DNA of 64,000 bases, from positions 1,411,481-1,475,480 of the forward strand of contig NZ_LN555523.1 of NCBI RefSeq assembly GCF_900015215.1, given 5' to 3'. Below, piece after piece: positions 26,576 to 36,851 of this stretch. The notes below the pieces were generated by a model, which saw only the letters and a list, made by a program, of their open reading frames with translations, searched no databases and was not told the DNA's origin. The stretch is from Romboutsia ilealis. Lineage in GTDB: Bacteria; Bacillota; Clostridia; Peptostreptococcales; Peptostreptococcaceae. Every line of letters starts with the position of its first letter. Position 1 is the first letter of the stretch. The position numbers were made by a program, and so were the translations under genes.

Positions 26576-27787
26576 ATGTTTGATAAATTAAAATTAAGAC
26601 TTATAACTATAAATATGGCCCTACTTACTACAGTTTTTATAGCTATATTTGGAGTTATATTTATTATAACAAGTAATAGTATAAACAGAGAAATTAACGG
26701 TAATCTAAATGCCTTAATTCATAATTCAAAAAGGCCCATACCCAACTCTGTTAATGTTGTAGTAGAGTTATCAAGTGATGGAACAATAAAAAAACAATTT
26801 AAAAACTATGAAGTTAGCACTAATAATGACACTTTGCAAAGTGTTGTTAATAAAATTTTAGAAAGTGGTAAGGACTCTGGTAAAATAGATATTTCTAGTA
26901 GTACTTATTCTTATCTAAAAGGCAATAGCCGATTTGGAACTAAAATTGCTTTTATGGAAAGAAGTCAGTATGATAATATGATATTTCAACTTTTAAAGAC
27001 TTTGATTCTTATTGGTTTTATTAGTTTAATAATTTTACTATTTATTAGTATTTATCTAACAAATAAATCTATAATTCCAATAAAAGAAACTTTTGAAAAA
27101 CAAAAGCAGTTTATAGCTGATGCTTCACATGAATTAAAGACACCTTTAGCTATAATAAAAACTAATACTTCACTTGTTTTAAGCCATCCTGATGATACTA
27201 TTAAAAATCAATCTAAATGGATTAACTATATAAATTTACAAACTGATCGTATGTCAGAACTTATAAGTGAGATGTTATCCCTTGCTAAAATGGATACTTC
27301 AGAAAATAAATTACCTCTATCACCTATAAATATAAGTAAGGTAGTTGAAAGTATGATTTTAATGTTTGATGCAGTTATCTATGAAAATAATATAGAATTA
27401 GAAACTAATATAAGTAAAAATTTATTTATAAATGGTGATAAGGAAAGTTTAAAAAAACTATTTAGTATAATAATGGATAATGCTATAAAGCATACTAATA
27501 AAAATGGTAATATCACTATTTCATTATTCTCTGAGAAAAATAAGGTTAAAATGATTATAAGAAATACTGGTGAAGGAATAGAACCTGAGCATTTAGAAAG
27601 AATTTTTGAAAGATTTTATAGAGTTGATAGCTCTAGGGATAGAGAAACTGGTGGTTATGGCTTAGATCTATCTATTGCTAGTTCTATTGTAAAACAACAC
27701 AAAGGTAAAATTTATGCAAAAAGTAAGGTTGGAGAATTTACTTCATTTATTGTTGAAATCCCACAACAGTCTTTAATACAAAATTAA
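26576..27787 (+). CDS. Sensor histidine kinase
   Basis: A 403-residue kinase with two membrane helices (about 10-32 and 138-160) bounding an outer domain of some 105 residues, a short linker, then H-box ASHELKTPLAIIKT, N-box IIMDNAIKHT, G1 RNTGEGI, F-box IFERFYRVD and G2 TGGYGLDLSIA. The outer domain has no family I recognise. Partner of the preceding regulator; ends in a terminator shared with the converging lyase gene. Confidence 0.92.
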   Translation: MFDKLKLRLITINMALLTTVFIAIFGVIFIITSNSINREINGNLNALIHNSKRPIPNSVNVVVELSSDGTIKKQFKNYEVSTNNDTLQSVVNKILESGKDSGKIDISSSTYSYLKGNSRFGTKIAFMERSQYDNMIFQLLKTLILIGFISLIILLFISIYLTNKSIIPIKETFEKQKQFIADASHELKTPLAIIKTNTSLVLSHPDDTIKNQSKWINYINLQTDRMSELISEMLSLAKMDTSENKLPLSPINISKVVESMILMFDAVIYENNIELETNISKNLFINGDKESLKKLFSIIMDNAIKHTNKNGNITISLFSEKNKVKMIIRNTGEGIEPEHLERIFERFYRVDSSRDRETGGYGLDLSIASSIVKQHKGKIYAKSKVGEFTSFIVEIPQQSLIQN

Positions 27788-27795
27788 ATACAAAG

Positions 27796-27823
27796 GAGCA
27801 ATATTAATTATATTGCTCTTTTT
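27796..27823. terminator. Terminator between converging genes
   Basis: GAGCAATAT (27796-27804) pairs with ATATTGCTC (27810-27818), followed by T5. Confidence 0.75.
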
Positions 27824-27836
27824 ATTTTATAAAATA

Positions 27837-29048
27837 TTAATCAACTATTATAAATCCAGCTTTTATTATACTATCTCTTATTTCTTCTTTATGTTTTTCA
27901 TTAAATGTTTCTATTGTTAACTCTACAGCTTGTCTACCTAAATCATATTTTGAGCTTAATTTAGACATATTCGCACTAAGTATATTTGCATTTAGATTAG
28001 TTAATATACGTGTAACTTCACTTAAACCACCTGGTTTATCTACTATATGAGTTCTAAAAGTGTATCGTCTTCCACACTTAACTAATCCTGTATCTATCAC
28101 TCTATATAAAGTATTTATATCAACATTACCTCCAGATATTATACATACAACATTTTCACCTTTTTTAGGTATATATTTACCAGACCAAATTGCAGCAGTA
28201 GATACAGCTCCTGCCCCTTCAGCAGTTACTTTTTGATTTTCTAGTAAAAATAGCATAGCTTGAGCTATTTCATCTTCATCTACAACAATAATTTCATCTA
28301 TAAGATCTTTAATTATGCTAAAAGTTAAATCTCCTGGAATTTTTACTGCTATTCCATCAGCTATAGTTACATCTTTAAATGCAGAAGTAACTTCTCCTTT
28401 TTCAAGAGATTCTTTCATAGATGGTATATTAGAAGTTTGAACTCCAACAATCTTTACACTAGGTTTTAAAGCCTTAGCAGCAGTTGCTATACCAGATATT
28501 ATACCTCCTCCACCAATTGGACAAACTATAGTGTCTACATTTTCTAATTGTTCTAATATTTCAAGAGATATAGTTCCTTGACCCGCTATAACATACTCAT
28601 CATTGAATGGATGAAGAAATGTTGCTCCAGTTTCCTTTTGGATTTCTATAGCTTTTGCATATGCATCATCATATACTAGCCCTTCTAAAACAACCTCCGC
28701 TCCATATCCTTTAGTCGCTGTAACCTTTGCTAAAGGTGCAGTTGAAGGCATTACTATAGTTACATTTATTCCATTCATTTTAGCTCCTAATGCAACTCCT
28801 TGTGCATGGTTACCTGCACTTGAGGCAATAACGCCTTTTGATTTTTCTTCATTAGTTAAATTAGCAATTTTATTACATGCCCCTCTTATTTTAAAAGATC
28901 CAGTTTTTTGGAGATTTTCACATTTTAAAAATACATTTGCCCCTGTTCTTTCACTCATTTTTACACTTTCTAATAAAGGCGTTTCTTTTATTACATCTTT
29001 TATAGTTTCTCTAGCTTCTTTAATCATATCTAAGGTAACTTTTTTCAT
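27837..29048 (-). CDS. ilvA: Threonine ammonia-lyase
   Basis: A 403-residue fold-type II PLP enzyme that deaminates threonine (or serine) to 2-oxobutyrate. PLP-lysine motif GSFKIRGACNK (about residues 51-61), SAGNHAQGVALGA, the phosphate-binding glycine loop PIGGGGIISG, and a C-terminal single ACT domain (about 325-403: RTHIVDKPGGLSEVTRIL). One ACT domain and this length match the clostridial IlvA/TdcB-like group, so biosynthetic and catabolic roles cannot be separated. AAAGGAGAG precedes the ATG. Nothing ties it to the flanking polymer genes. Confidence 0.9.
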   Translation of the reverse strand: MKKVTLDMIKEARETIKDVIKETPLLESVKMSERTGANVFLKCENLQKTGSFKIRGACNKIANLTNEEKSKGVIASSAGNHAQGVALGAKMNGINVTIVMPSTAPLAKVTATKGYGAEVVLEGLVYDDAYAKAIEIQKETGATFLHPFNDEYVIAGQGTISLEILEQLENVDTIVCPIGGGGIISGIATAAKALKPSVKIVGVQTSNIPSMKESLEKGEVTSAFKDVTIADGIAVKIPGDLTFSIIKDLIDEIIVVDEDEIAQAMLFLLENQKVTAEGAGAVSTAAIWSGKYIPKKGENVVCIISGGNVDINTLYRVIDTGLVKCGRRYTFRTHIVDKPGGLSEVTRILTNLNANILSANMSKLSSKYDLGRQAVELTIETFNEKHKEEIRDSIIKAGFIIVD

Positions 29049-29216
29049 ATCTACTCTCCTTTGTTCTATAAATACATTAATAAAAATTTTTATATCTTAC
29101 TTCATAGATTGTGTTTTTTAATACTAATAATAAGTTGTATCTATTATATTCTTTACAAGTTTAAACCATATTATAATTTTGAAGATATACTTTTTGTAAA
29201 TATCTAATATTAAGAA

Positions 29217-29330
29217 TAAAAAATTCGCTTCACTCAAGCGATGTATCGACGAAACATTTCATATCGCCAACGACTTCATATGTTACTTAAGCTACTAGTA
29301 GGTAAATTAATTCAAAATCATTTTTTTACT
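29217..29330 (+). repeat. Dispersed GC-rich repeat, copy 4
   Basis: Reads AAAAATTCGCTTCACTCAAG, CGATGTATCGACGAAACATT, TCATATCGCCAACGACTTCA, ending in TTCAAAATCATTTTTTTAC. Best match is copy 5 at 61951. Confidence 0.75.
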
Positions 29331-29408
29331 TACAGTAAATCCATTTATATAACTAAGTTTTAACTTACTTATCCACACTTTCTAAGTTAATATAACTTGC
29401 TTATACAT

Positions 29409-29457
29409 AAAAATGCTATTGTATAAAAATTAAAACTCTTTATACAATAGCATTTTT
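29409..29457 (-). terminator. Strong terminator of the beta-helix lipoprotein gene
   Basis: A perfect stem of about 18 bp (29409-29427 with 29439-29457) lies directly after the stop at 29461 and ends in A/U runs. Confidence 0.85.
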
Positions 29458-29460
29458 TAC

Positions 29461-31497
29461 TTATTGTTCAGTTATTTGACTATTTATTTGATTATTAGTT
29501 TGACCACTAGTATTAGGTTGCATTTTATGCCCTTTACCGCCTGGTCTACCTCCTTGGCCACCGTGACCTCCCATACTATTAGTTGATGCACCCTCTTGAG
29601 TAATATTTGTTATAGTACTTGATATAGTTTCACTTCCAACTTCAGTTCCTCCAGAATAATTTCCATCATAATATAATCCGTCCTTAGCTTCTCCTTTTGC
29701 AGTTCCACCTACTGATACTGTATATTTAGTATTATCTTTAATATCAGGTGTTGAAACTATTACTGATGAATAATTCTTTGACGGAGAATAAGTTAATATA
29801 TTTTTTCCATCAGATGATTTAATATTAACTACAGTATTAGATTCTTGCGATGTTAAGCTTAAATTTAATATTTTTTGAGATGATGAATCACTAGGCATTT
29901 GTGCCATACCTGCACTTCCAGCAGCTACTAGTGTACCTCCACTTATATCAAAAGTTTCATCATAGTCTAAACTTCCATTACCATTATTAGTTGGACCATT
30001 TACTAATACAGTTCCACCTACCATATTTATACTCCCATTTGCATCTATTCCGTCACCACTAGCATCTACATATACGTATCCACCGTTAATATTTATTAAA
30101 GCATCACCTGATGAACTAAACTTATCATTTCCTGGCATACCTGTTTCTGTTGATACATCATTTCCACCTGCTGCATTTATTCCATCATCACTTGCTACAA
30201 CATGTATATTTCCATCATTTATATTTATAGTTGTACTTTCTATACCTTCATAAGATTTAGATATATTTATAATTCCTCCATTAATATCTAATTTAGTATC
30301 TGAATGTATGCCGTCATCTCCAGAAGCTATTTCAAAAGTACCACCATTGATAATTGCATTAGCATTTGAATGAATTGAGTCATCTTCTGAATCTATATTA
30401 AAAGTACCTCCATCAATTATTATGTTAGTTGTTGCTTTTAAAGCTTTCATACTAGTATTTTCATCTGTTGATGTATTAGTACTCACATCAGTATTTGAGT
30501 TTTTATTTGTATCTTGATTACTTGATGGATGCCTAATATCTTGCGGTATCTCTGGTCTTTCACCTTGTGTTTGTCCATCTGGTATTGTTGGTCTTTCACC
30601 TTTTGGCATGCCCTCTGGCATTTTACCTGGAGCTTGATTTGACTTAGTGCTATTTTCACTTCCTCCACCTGTTTTTATTGTTATATCTCCATCAGCTATA
30701 AGTAACTCTGTTTCAGCCTGTATTCCATCTTGACTTGAAGTTATATTTATTTTTCCACCTTCAATATATATATAACCTTTTGTTTCATCTGTTGTATTAT
30801 CAGCTTTCATTCCATCGCCTTTTGAATTTATAGTTATATTTCCGTCTGTTACATTAATGCAGTCTTTACCTTTTATACCATTATTTTTAGCATTTACAAC
30901 TATATTACCACTTTGAATCTTTAAATCATCATTACTGGCTATACCATTGTTGTAATTTGCATTTACTGTAAGTTTACCAGTACCTATTATGGTCATATCA
31001 TCTTTGCTAAATATTGCTGCATTTGGATCATTACTTGATTCATCTTCAAACACATAAGTTTCTCCATCAGTTATATTATTTTCAGTTCCATCTGCTAAAG
31101 ATATTATTGCTTTTTTAGCATTTTTTACATATATAGGTGCACTATTAGAACATTTGATATCAGCTCCATTTAAGATAATATATACCTTATCTTCAGCTCC
31201 TGCATCTACTAATATCTGGCCATCTTCAATTTTTCCACTTACACTATAAGTTCCTGCTTTTGTAATAGTTACTTTGTTATTTGAAACTTCCGCTCCTTGG
31301 CCTTCAACAGTTGTTTCAGCTCCTAGTTTTATATATGTATCTGGGTCTGAAACACTTTCATTGTCTAAAGATTCTATATTAATACTAGTTTTATTTGTAC
31401 TACTTTGTGATTTTGTATTCTCTTCACTTTTTGAACAAGCTGTTACTGTAACACATAATGATAGTGCTGACAGCATGGCTACTAGTTTCTTATTCAT
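29461..31497 (-). CDS. Cthe_2159-like beta-helix lipoprotein (carbohydrate-binding)
   Basis: A 678-residue surface lipoprotein: signal peptide with lipobox VTAC, Cys about residue 21. Two blocks (about 50-270 and 350-600) consist of short repeats with the pattern NGG.. I.. SGDDGIHSD or ASDDGINAA, the Asp-rich turns of a right-handed parallel beta-helix as in the calcium-dependent polygalacturonate-binding protein Cthe_2159. A Pro/Gly/Ser/Thr-rich linker (about 270-350; EGMPKGERP) separates them, and the tail is Gly/His-rich. The promoter carries the same TTTAAG boxes as the VTC operon, suggesting co-regulation. Start follows AAGGAGG. Confidence 0.8.
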   Translation of the reverse strand: MNKKLVAMLSALSLCVTVTACSKSEENTKSQSSTNKTSINIESLDNESVSDPDTYIKLGAETTVEGQGAEVSNNKVTITKAGTYSVSGKIEDGQILVDAGAEDKVYIILNGADIKCSNSAPIYVKNAKKAIISLADGTENNITDGETYVFEDESSNDPNAAIFSKDDMTIIGTGKLTVNANYNNGIASNDDLKIQSGNIVVNAKNNGIKGKDCINVTDGNITINSKGDGMKADNTTDETKGYIYIEGGKINITSSQDGIQAETELLIADGDITIKTGGGSENSTKSNQAPGKMPEGMPKGERPTIPDGQTQGERPEIPQDIRHPSSNQDTNKNSNTDVSTNTSTDENTSMKALKATTNIIIDGGTFNIDSEDDSIHSNANAIINGGTFEIASGDDGIHSDTKLDINGGIINISKSYEGIESTTININDGNIHVVASDDGINAAGGNDVSTETGMPGNDKFSSSGDALININGGYVYVDASGDGIDANGSINMVGGTVLVNGPTNNGNGSLDYDETFDISGGTLVAAGSAGMAQMPSDSSSQKILNLSLTSQESNTVVNIKSSDGKNILTYSPSKNYSSVIVSTPDIKDNTKYTVSVGGTAKGEAKDGLYYDGNYSGGTEVGSETISSTITNITQEGASTNSMGGHGGQGGRPGGKGHKMQPNTSGQTNNQINSQITEQ

Positions 31498-31535
31498 AAA
31501 AAACCTCCTTAAGTTTTGTTCTTATTAATTATGAT

Positions 31536-31568
31536 ATAGTACCATCATTACCTTAAATAAAACTTAAA
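31536..31568 (-). promoter_or_regulatory. TTTAAG-N5-TTTAAG operator and -10 of the lipoprotein gene
   Basis: Minus strand: TTTAAG (31568-31563), five nt, TTTAAG (31557-31552), exactly 10 nt, then TACTAT (31541-31536). Sequence TTTAAGTTTTATTTAAG differs at one base from the VTC promoter boxes. Confidence 0.65.
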
Positions 31569-31645
31569 GAGTACTAAATTTTCTACTATAATTGATTATA
31601 GGCTTTTAAATTTATCATTATTTTTAATTTATTAAAAACTTTTAT

Positions 31646-32374
31646 TTAATCTATAGATATTAAAAATTCCTCAACTGATTTTGCTAGTCGTTCAAACTCT
31701 TCACTTTGTATATTATGACCTACATTATCAAACCTTTTAATAAGTATACTTTGACTGCTTAGATTATTTATATAATCTGCTATATCTTCATCACTTAATA
31801 AACTATCTTCTAGCTTACCTTTTATTATAAGCGATGGGCAAGTAATTTTTTTCAAATCTTCTCTAAAATCAACTTGTTCTGATTCATCTTCTATTTTTTT
31901 TAATACTTCATAACTTATAGAAACACAATCACAATGACAATTATAAATTTCTATAGATTCTTCTGCCCATCCATTAGACATCTCTTTATGTTGTGGTGGA
32001 TATTCACTTATTATAATTCCTTTAAGTGTATCTGGCTTTAAAACTGAATAACCTAATTCATAAGATACTCCTCTTGATATACCTAAAATACAAAACTCTT
32101 TTAAATCTAATTTTTTTATTACTACCTTTATATCTTCTATATGATCTTCTAATGTATATCCAGTATTTGGAGAATCACTTATACCTCTTCCTCTAAAAGA
32201 TAATGCTACACATCTTCTATCAGTTATTTTATTTATAAGCTTTATATAATCCTTTGCACACTCGGATAATCCAGGGCATATTAATAATGGTGTTTTCTTT
32301 GAATCTTTTACTCCATTATCTATATAGTATATATTTACTCCTTTATTATTAGCAAAACCTTCGATATATTCCAT
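31646..32374 (-). CDS. Alpha/beta hydrolase
   Basis: A 242-residue hydrolase. Seen: oxyanion region LLICPGLSECAKDY, the RGRGISD strand, nucleophile elbow GISRG (Ser about residue 100), an Asp in IIKGKLEDSLLSDED and the catalytic His in NVGHNIQSEEF. Substrate unknown; it resembles small esterase/thioesterase-like proteins. Start at 32374 follows GGGAG by 8 nt; an in-frame GTG at 32383 overlaps that site. No clear terminator. Confidence 0.85.
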   Translation of the reverse strand: MEYIEGFANNKGVNIYYIDNGVKDSKKTPLLICPGLSECAKDYIKLINKITDRRCVALSFRGRGISDSPNTGYTLEDHIEDIKVVIKKLDLKEFCILGISRGVSYELGYSVLKPDTLKGIIISEYPPQHKEMSNGWAEESIEIYNCHCDCVSISYEVLKKIEDESEQVDFREDLKKITCPSLIIKGKLEDSLLSDEDIADYINNLSSQSILIKRFDNVGHNIQSEEFERLAKSVEEFLISID

Positions 32375-32474
32375 TACCCACACTCCCTTAAAATCTTATA
32401 TATTAAACATATCTAATTATTCATGTTAATATATATGTTATTTAAATATATCCTATACATAACTTTCTTATGGA

Positions 32475-33443
32475 TTATTTTTTATTTTCTAAGCACTTTT
32501 TAGTATCAATATATATATGTTCCCATTTTCCATCTTTATTTTTTTTATAATCTGCTATTTTTATATCTACACCATTTGTTAACTGGTAAAAAAGTACATA
32601 ATGCTCGTTCTTATCTTTATCTTTGAAATATACTTTTCTTTCATAACCATCATCTTTTACAATAACCTCTCCATCTACTAATGAACACCATCCACCATAT
32701 TCAATTTCAACAAGAGATTTTGCATCCCATGACCATCCATGATAAGGAGCACATAAATAGTTTTCTGGTGCATACATCATATCTTTTATTTTATATACAT
32801 CATCTTCTTTTTCCAAATAAATATATCCATAATAATATGCAAACACACCTTTTGGTTTATCTGTTCCCTCTATAACTTCTAGCTCTACAAAATACTTTAT
32901 ATCATTAGGTCTATTTTTATCTGGTGGTACTTCATTTAATTTAATTAAGTTTATGTGTAATTGATTTTCAAAAGACATAAAGTATTCTTTGTATGGTACT
33001 TTCTCTTTATATGATTTAGATAAAAAATTATATGCTAAAGTATACGGACCACTAGCTTCACCCAATGTACCACATCCAGTTTGATTATTATACAACGGAT
33101 TTGCAGCTTCTCTTAATATACTAAAATAATTTATTATAGTGTCTTTAGGAGTTTTTAATAATTCTTTGTTAATCTTAATATTAGATGAACTTTTATCATA
33201 GTCGTTAATACTTAATATATTTCTTTTAGTATTTAATATAGTCATATTTGATGGTCTAAAAAATCTTTCTAAACTATAGATATTATTTTCATTCTCAACT
33301 CTAATATCTTCTTCTATCTTAGGTTCTTCTAAGTAACTACCTCCTAATATAAGGGTATCTAGTTTATTCTCCTCTCCATTTATTACTAATATGCTACTTA
33401 TTAATATTATTGTTAACAATCTCGTCAGTCTTTTTTTAAACAT
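32475..33443 (-). CDS. Secreted protein of unknown function
   Basis: A 322-residue protein with an N-terminal hydrophobic segment (about 9-22) after KKRLTR, a signal peptide or anchor; no lipobox. The mature part is rich in Asp, Lys and Tyr. A segment YFSILREAANPLYNNQTGCG followed by YNFLSKSYKEKVPYKEYFMS resembles NTF2/DUF4878-type folds that bind peptidoglycan or peptides. Cysteines at CG, CAPYHGW and GGWC could form disulfides. GAGG precedes the ATG. I do not recognise a named family. Confidence 0.65.
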   Translation of the reverse strand: MFKKRLTRLLTIILISSILVINGEENKLDTLILGGSYLEEPKIEEDIRVENENNIYSLERFFRPSNMTILNTKRNILSINDYDKSSSNIKINKELLKTPKDTIINYFSILREAANPLYNNQTGCGTLGEASGPYTLAYNFLSKSYKEKVPYKEYFMSFENQLHINLIKLNEVPPDKNRPNDIKYFVELEVIEGTDKPKGVFAYYYGYIYLEKEDDVYKIKDMMYAPENYLCAPYHGWSWDAKSLVEIEYGGWCSLVDGEVIVKDDGYERKVYFKDKDKNEHYVLFYQLTNGVDIKIADYKKNKDGKWEHIYIDTKKCLENKK

Positions 33444-33549
33444 AAAATACCTCTTTTATATTTTTTATATTAGTAATATGTTTAACAACTTTGCCTATAA
33501 TATGCTAACTTTAACATTTTTTGATTTAAGGTACATTAATTCATATAAT

Positions 33550-33675
33550 TAATCTATTGTGCTAGTTATTTTGCCAGGCACATTGAAATTACTATATAAG
33601 TTTTTTTAGTTATCAAAATATATTTTTTAAACTCTAGCATTTTCAATAATTATAATTAACTTGCATAACGAGTTA
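33550..33675 (-). repeat. MITE-like AT-rich element, copy 2 (full length)
   Basis: Left end TAATCTATTGTGCTAGTTAT and right end, read on the minus strand, TTAACTCGTTATGCAAGTTA, form terminal inverted repeats. The interior shares AATTATTGAAAATGCTAGA and ATAGTAATTTCAAT with the 39156 copy. The surrounding 33444-33865 interval has nothing else recognisable. Confidence 0.75.
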
Positions 33676-33865
33676 ATTAATAATTTCTTACTAATAAGTA
33701 TTTAGCCATTAATTCTATAATTTACATAGTTACTTATTAAATATACCTTATCTAAGTAAGAATATTAATCATATATATTTTTTTATTTACAATATTATAG
33801 ATTATATAATTTTATTATTGTAAACCTATTGAATATATAAATAGATATTTATTATATATAACAAA

Positions 33866-33912
33866 ATAGAGATATTTAAAATACTTAAATAAGTACTTTA
33901 AACATCTCTATT
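33866..33912 (-). terminator. Terminator of the thiamine-precursor ABC operon
   Basis: A stem of about 23 bp with two mismatches (33866-33888 with 33890-33912) ends in U-rich sequence just beyond the ATPase stop. Confidence 0.75.
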
Positions 33913-33929
33913 ATTTAATTTCCACTAGA

Positions 33930-34661
33930 TTACAATAAACTTATTATATCCTTTTTTAATTTTATATAATCATTACTTCCAAATTCATATTTATGTTTAT
34001 CTTCTAAAATAAACTCAGCCTTTATACTAGATGGCTTTTGTGAAATTAAGTATATTCTATCAGATAAAGTTATAGCTTCTTCTATATCATGAGTTATAAG
34101 AATTATAGTTGAATTAAACTTTTTTCTAACATTAAGTAACCATTTTTGCATATTAGCCTTTGTTATAGAATCAAGTGCTCCAAAAGGTTCATCAAGTAAC
34201 ATTAAATCATTACTATTTATAAATGTTCTTAAAAAATTAGCCCTTTGTTTCATACCACCTGAAAGTTCACTTGGATATTTATCTTCATAACCTTCAAGCC
34301 CAAATTCTTTAAAATATGGTCTAACAATTTCTTGTGCACTTTTCTTATTTTCTTTACTTAATATTAAAGGCAAACTTACATTATCTATAATAGTTTTGTA
34401 TGGTATTAATAAATCTTTTTGTTGCATATAACTTATTTTACCATCTATATAAACACTTCCATTATCCTTTTGAGTAAGATTTGTGATTATATTAAATATA
34501 GTACTTTTACCACTTCCACTTGGGCCTAATATTGTTACTAATTCCCCTTCATTCACTTTTATATTTATATCTTCTAAAACTAAAGTATTATTGTAGCTTT
34601 TACTAACATTACTTAAAATTAATTTTTCTTTATTGTGGTAAGAATTCATTTGTATATGCAT
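33930..34661 (-). CDS. thiZ: ABC transporter ATPase, thiamine precursor (HMP) uptake
   Basis: Cytoplasmic ATPase of the ThiXYZ-type importer. Walker [11 protein letters not shown]-loop MQQKDLL, signature LSGGMKQR, Walker [13 protein letters not shown] and the switch His in [10 protein letters not shown] are all intact. It overlaps the binding-protein gene by 32 bp. The exact start is uncertain: GTG 34664, ATG 34661 and ATG 34649 are in frame behind a weak AAGGA. The substrate is inferred from the TPP riboswitch upstream and the neighbouring genes. Confidence 0.88.
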   Translation of the reverse strand: MHIQMNSYHNKEKLILSNVSKSYNNTLVLEDINIKVNEGELVTILGPSGSGKSTIFNIITNLTQKDNGSVYIDGKISYMQQKDLLIPYKTIIDNVSLPLILSKENKKSAQEIVRPYFKEFGLEGYEDKYPSELSGGMKQRANFLRTFINSNDLMLLDEPFGALDSITKANMQKWLLNVRKKFNSTIILITHDIEEAITLSDRIYLISQKPSSIKAEFILEDKHKYEFGSNDYIKLKKDIISLL

Positions 34662-35631
34662 CACTTGCTTTTAAATCCTTTTCTATTAAATTATATTCCT
34701 TTAAGAATTGTGTATAATTGTTCCATACACTGTCCTTCATCTCTCCCCAATATTTAGCATCAGATATATATTCTTTAGCTAAATACTTTTGACTTTCTAT
34801 TGCTAAGTTTTCATCTATTTCTGGTGCATGTTTAACTAATATCTTTGCTGCTTCTTCTGGATTTTTAACTGCATAATTATATCCTTTAGATGTTGCATTT
34901 AAAAACTTCTTAGCTAACTCTGGATTTTCATTTAATAACTTTTCATTAGATATTATAACTGGAGTATAGTAATCTAATCTTTCATCTAAATCTTTAAGTG
35001 GTATGTAGTTTAACTCTATTCCTCTTTGTTTAGCTTCTATTCCTGTCCATCCTTCAAATATCCACATCATATCTACATTTTTATTCATTGCTGTAAAGAA
35101 ATCATCTTCTCCAACATCTAATACTTTTAATTTTGAAAAATCTTTATTTTCCTTTTTCATAACGGCATCAAGTATAGCATTCTCTGATGGTGAACCCCAA
35201 CCACCGTAAGTTTTTCCTTCAAAATCTTTAGGTGAAGTTATATTTTTAGATTTAGGTGATGCAAAACCTGAAGTATTATGTTGTATTACTGTTGCTACTG
35301 CTTTTATTGGAAGTGGATCTTCACTTGTTTTAGCATATGTAACCTCTTCTTGATAACTAATACCAAAATCAGCTTTTCCTGTTGCAACTAGTGTTGCAGC
35401 TGAACCTTCTAAAGGCTGTACTATTTTTACATTTAATCCTTCATCTTTAAAATATCCATTTTCAAGTGCAACATATAATCCTGTATGGTTAGTATTTGGT
35501 GTCCAATCTAGCACCATAGTTACATCTTGTAAACCTTCACTACTTTTATCCTCTTTTTTAGAACATCCTGAAAGTATACTTAAACTAAGTGTACTTATTA
35601 ACCCTAATGATACAATTTTTTTTAATTTCAT
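34630..35631 (-). CDS. thiY: ABC substrate-binding lipoprotein, thiamine precursor
   Basis: A 333-residue NMT1/THI5-like binding protein. Lipobox LSGC (Cys about residue 23). [20 protein letters not shown] at about 42-61 is the hallmark of THI5/ThiY proteins that bind the pyrimidine precursor, and [13 protein letters not shown] follows. A further family-like motif is [17 protein letters not shown] precedes the ATG; 10 nt after the permease gene. Together with the TPP riboswitch this makes HMP or formylamino-HMP the probable ligand. Confidence 0.9.
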   Translation of the reverse strand: MKLKKIVSLGLISTLSLSILSGCSKKEDKSSEGLQDVTMVLDWTPNTNHTGLYVALENGYFKDEGLNVKIVQPLEGSAATLVATGKADFGISYQEEVTYAKTSEDPLPIKAVATVIQHNTSGFASPKSKNITSPKDFEGKTYGGWGSPSENAILDAVMKKENKDFSKLKVLDVGEDDFFTAMNKNVDMMWIFEGWTGIEAKQRGIELNYIPLKDLDERLDYYTPVIISNEKLLNENPELAKKFLNATSKGYNYAVKNPEEAAKILVKHAPEIDENLAIESQKYLAKEYISDAKYWGEMKDSVWNNYTQFLKEYNLIEKDLKASDAYTNEFLPQ

Positions 35632-35641
35632 CTCATTCTCC

Positions 35642-36403
35642 TTATTTATGTTTTATAATTATTTTTTTAGCTATATTAACAAGTCCTACAAATATTAAGC
35701 TAAGTACAACGACTATTATAGTAGATGCAAATACTTTATCTAATGCATATGCACTTTTTGCTCTTACCATATATACCCCTAGTCCCTGTGTTCCTCCTAA
35801 CCACTCTGCAACTGTTGCAGCAACTACCATATATGTAACTGATATTTTAATTCCCGAAAATAATTTATCCATTGACATAGGTAATTTTAAGTGTATAAAA
35901 GTTTGTAGTTTGCTACTTTTCATAGTTTTAAATAAGTTTAAATAATCTTTATCTATATTTTCTAACCCATCCACAAAACTTATAAGTATTGGGAAAAAAC
36001 AAGCTAATGCAACCATTAAAATTTTAGGTAATGCTTCAAAACCAAACCAAATAATTAAAAGTGGTGCTATAGTTATTGTTGGTATAGTTTGAGAAACAAC
36101 TAATATAGGATATAAGCATTTTCTTATTACACTTACAAAATCCATGATAATTCCTAATGTAAGTGCCACTACTAAAGCTAATATAAATCCTAAAATAGTT
36201 TCATACAACGTTACCAATGTATTATCAAATAAATTTTGATAATCAGTTATAAATACTTTTATTATATCTATTGGTGTTGGAAGTATATATTGTGGAATAT
36301 CTTTAATTTCAACAATAACCTGCCAAATTATTATTATAGCTAGAAAAGTTAATATTGGATAAAGAGAGTCTTTAAACTTGTCTGTGATTTTTAAGTTTGT
36401 CAT
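35642..36403 (-). CDS. thiX: ABC permease, thiamine precursor uptake
   Basis: A 253-residue permease with six membrane helices of the BPD_transp_1 (SsuC/TauC) type. The EAA-like coupling loop reads [26 protein letters not shown] lies 9 nt before the ATG. It overlaps the preceding thiamine-binding gene by 32 bp and is part of the riboswitch-controlled operon. Confidence 0.9.
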   Translation of the reverse strand: MTNLKITDKFKDSLYPILTFLAIIIIWQVIVEIKDIPQYILPTPIDIIKVFITDYQNLFDNTLVTLYETILGFILALVVALTLGIIMDFVSVIRKCLYPILVVSQTIPTITIAPLLIIWFGFEALPKILMVALACFFPILISFVDGLENIDKDYLNLFKTMKSSKLQTFIHLKLPMSMDKLFSGIKISVTYMVVAATVAEWLGGTQGLGVYMVRAKSAYALDKVFASTIIVVVLSLIFVGLVNIAKKIIIKHK

Positions 36404-36668
36404 TTATTGTTAACCCTCCGAACTTTTCGTCTATCCTAATAGTTGTTATAACTCTTTCACATCCTAATTCAAAAGGTAGTTTATGTACTGTTTTTATTAT
36501 TTCAAATACTTCATCAAACTCCCCTTCTACGGTTGTACTCATAGCACCTATTTCATACTTTAATCCACTATTTTGTATTATTTCTATACATGCATCTACT
36601 ACTTTATACATTTCATCTTCACCTTTATAAGGTCTTAATGGTACTACTGCAATATCTGCTATTATCAT
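36372..36668 (-). CDS. MTH1187/YkoF-type thiamine-binding protein
   Basis: A 98-residue ferredoxin-like alpha/beta protein: start IIADIAVVPL, middle YEIGAMSTTVEGEFDEVFEI, end CERVITTIRIDEKFG. This is the MTH1187 (DUF77) family, in which YkoF binds thiamine or HMP. It is the first gene after the TPP riboswitch and its terminator, consistent with a cytoplasmic thiamine/precursor binding role. GGAGAT precedes the ATG. Confidence 0.87.
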   Translation of the reverse strand: MIIADIAVVPLRPYKGEDEMYKVVDACIEIIQNSGLKYEIGAMSTTVEGEFDEVFEIIKTVHKLPFELGCERVITTIRIDEKFGGLTINDKLKNHRQV

Positions 36669-36757
36669 TTTTTATCTCCTATCTTTTTATTTTTATATAA
36701 ATAAGAATAAATCTTATTTTAACCTTAGCATATTATTTTATTAAATTTATAATAAAG

Positions 36758-36817
36758 AAAGGAGCTTACCTCTAAATAGAATTCTTAAAATTCTAAAAAT
36801 ATAGAGGTAGCTCCTTT
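36758..36817 (-). terminator. Riboswitch-controlled terminator
   Basis: A long stem (36758-36774 with 36801-36817, one bulge) and U-rich tail lie between the TPP aptamer and the first gene of the thi operon, the usual place for an expression platform that terminates when TPP is bound. Confidence 0.8.
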
Positions 36818-36851
36818 ATTATAATCATATATAAATTAACAATATAATTAA

